54,456 nucleotides of DNA, taken from Companilactobacillus mindensis DSM 14500 (GTDB taxonomy: Bacteria > Bacillota > Bacilli > Lactobacillales > Lactobacillaceae). This document shows, piece by piece, positions 53,903-54,456 of the stretch. The DNA lies in the NCBI RefSeq assembly GCF_001434275.1, contig NZ_AZEZ01000102.1, positions 1,434 to 55,889 on the forward strand, written 5' to 3'. The notes below the pieces were generated by a model. The model was not told the origin of the DNA, did no database searches, and saw nothing but the letters and a program-made list of their open reading frames with translations. How positions within the stretch are numbered: the first letter of the stretch is position 1; each line of letters opens with the position of its first letter. Made by a program: the position numbers and the translations under genes.

Positions 53903-54404
53903 ATGATAGGTAAAAGATTTAAACCAGTACACTGGTTACAGTTTGTATTTATTGTTCTATCGGCTTTCTTTGTGGGATATATGTTGGATTATGCCCAGAC
54001 TAAGTCGTTTGCGTTCAGTGCAGATATTGTTTTTAAAAGTTATCTTGGGCCGTATTTGTTAACAGTCTTAGTACTCACTTTGATCTATTTGGCACTTTAT
54101 GGATTGATCAACCGTTTCTTCTATTCAACAGCGGTTTTTTATGTTTTCTTTGCTATCTATGCAATCGCTGATATGTTAAAAGTTCAATATCGGACAGAAC
54201 CAATCTTACCAAATGATTTGCTGTTCTTATCGAATATGAAAGAATTGCTATCGATGATCACAGTCAAAATGATCATTGAAGTTGTCGTACTTTTAATATT
54301 CATTATTGCAGGATGTATATTATTAGAAAAATATTTTGGTAAAGAATTATTACGTTTCAAACCATGGACAAGAATCATCTTTGTCTTGTTGGGTGTTTTG
54401 AGTA
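53903..54404 (+). CDS. LTA-synthase-like protein, N-terminal part (interrupted)
   Basis: 167 codons, N-terminus MIGKRFKPVHWLQFVF, with at least four membrane segments and a loop containing QYRTEPILPNDLLFLSNMKE, typical of LtaS-family phosphoglycerol transferases before their extracellular sulfatase-like domain. The gene is broken at 54405 by GTGCG, the start of a probable group II intron, inserted after codon phase 1. The catalytic part is beyond the window. Confidence 0.82.
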
Positions 54405-54456
54405 GTGCGCCCGGCATGGGCGCTAACTTGGTGGCGAAAGTCCACTGTGAGCCGTA
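54405..54456 (+). mobile_element. 5' end of a probable group II intron
   Basis: It begins GTGCGCCCGGCATGGGCGC, a group II intron-type start (GUGCG) with a GCGCCC/GGGCGC hairpin. It continues with GGTGGCGAAAGTCCACTGTG, a typical domain I helix with a GAAA-type loop. The 52 nt are far GC-richer than the flanking AT-rich gene. The maturase and 3' end would be outside the window. It reads in the same direction as the host gene. Confidence 0.72.

Overview
The window is a low-GC Gram-positive chromosome segment. Gene content and order (pta next to tsaE, a comG operon followed by a YtxK-like methylase and ackA, the cdaA-cdaR-glmM cluster, oleate hydratase, adhE, PTS sugar uptake, strong AGGAGG ribosome binding sites) fit the Lactobacillaceae. 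The overall flavour suggests the Companilactobacillus group, but that genus call is inference from gene content, not a database match.

Layout. 1-1151 is a run of twelve tRNA genes, all in one direction and closed by a terminator. 1200-12000 is housekeeping and small accessory genes: a secreted protein, a TetR regulator, acetyltransferases, a LysR regulator divergent from a DUF2255/oxidoreductase pair, a HAD phosphatase, ung-pta-tsaE-GNAT, an exonuclease pair and murB. 12025-19635 carries an Na+/H+ antiporter, the cyclic-di-AMP/cell-wall cluster cdaA-cdaR-glmM, and glmS, so two enzymes that make amino-sugar precursors lie together. 19719-25817 holds an amino-acid permease, a VanZ-like protein and a very large LRR/MBG surface protein whose cell-wall anchor is cut off by a frameshift. 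25922-32652 holds a YebC regulator, a complete comGA-GG competence pseudopilus operon, a YtxK-like methylase and acetate kinase. 32869-37589 holds oleate hydratase and adhE; adhE has a long upstream region with Rex-like and cre-like sites.

37590-38156 holds no protein gene but contains a 180-nt sequence that folds into a strong closed structure. The first 21 nt around its 5' end recur at 53753. 38157-44772 is mostly transporters and small proteins, plus gdhA. 45078-48979 is a glucose-type PTS (IICB plus IIA), a truncated IS3-family element and a frameshifted DeoR regulator. 49038-53754 holds two MFS exporters, an acetyltransferase and a DUF4357 protein. Three efflux-type genes (SMR at 42015, MFS at 49370, MFS at 52594) each have an intrinsic terminator wedged between promoter and start codon, which suggests regulated attenuation.

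The window ends inside an LTA-synthase-like gene. At 54405 that gene is interrupted by what looks like the 5' end of a group II intron running off the edge.

Functional links. pta and ackA make the phosphotransacetylase/acetate kinase branch and adhE the ethanol branch of mixed-acid fermentation. glmS and glmM feed UDP-GlcNAc, used with murB for peptidoglycan. cdaA/cdaR set c-di-AMP, which in this group controls osmolyte and cell-wall homeostasis. The com genes suggest at least ancestral natural transformation.
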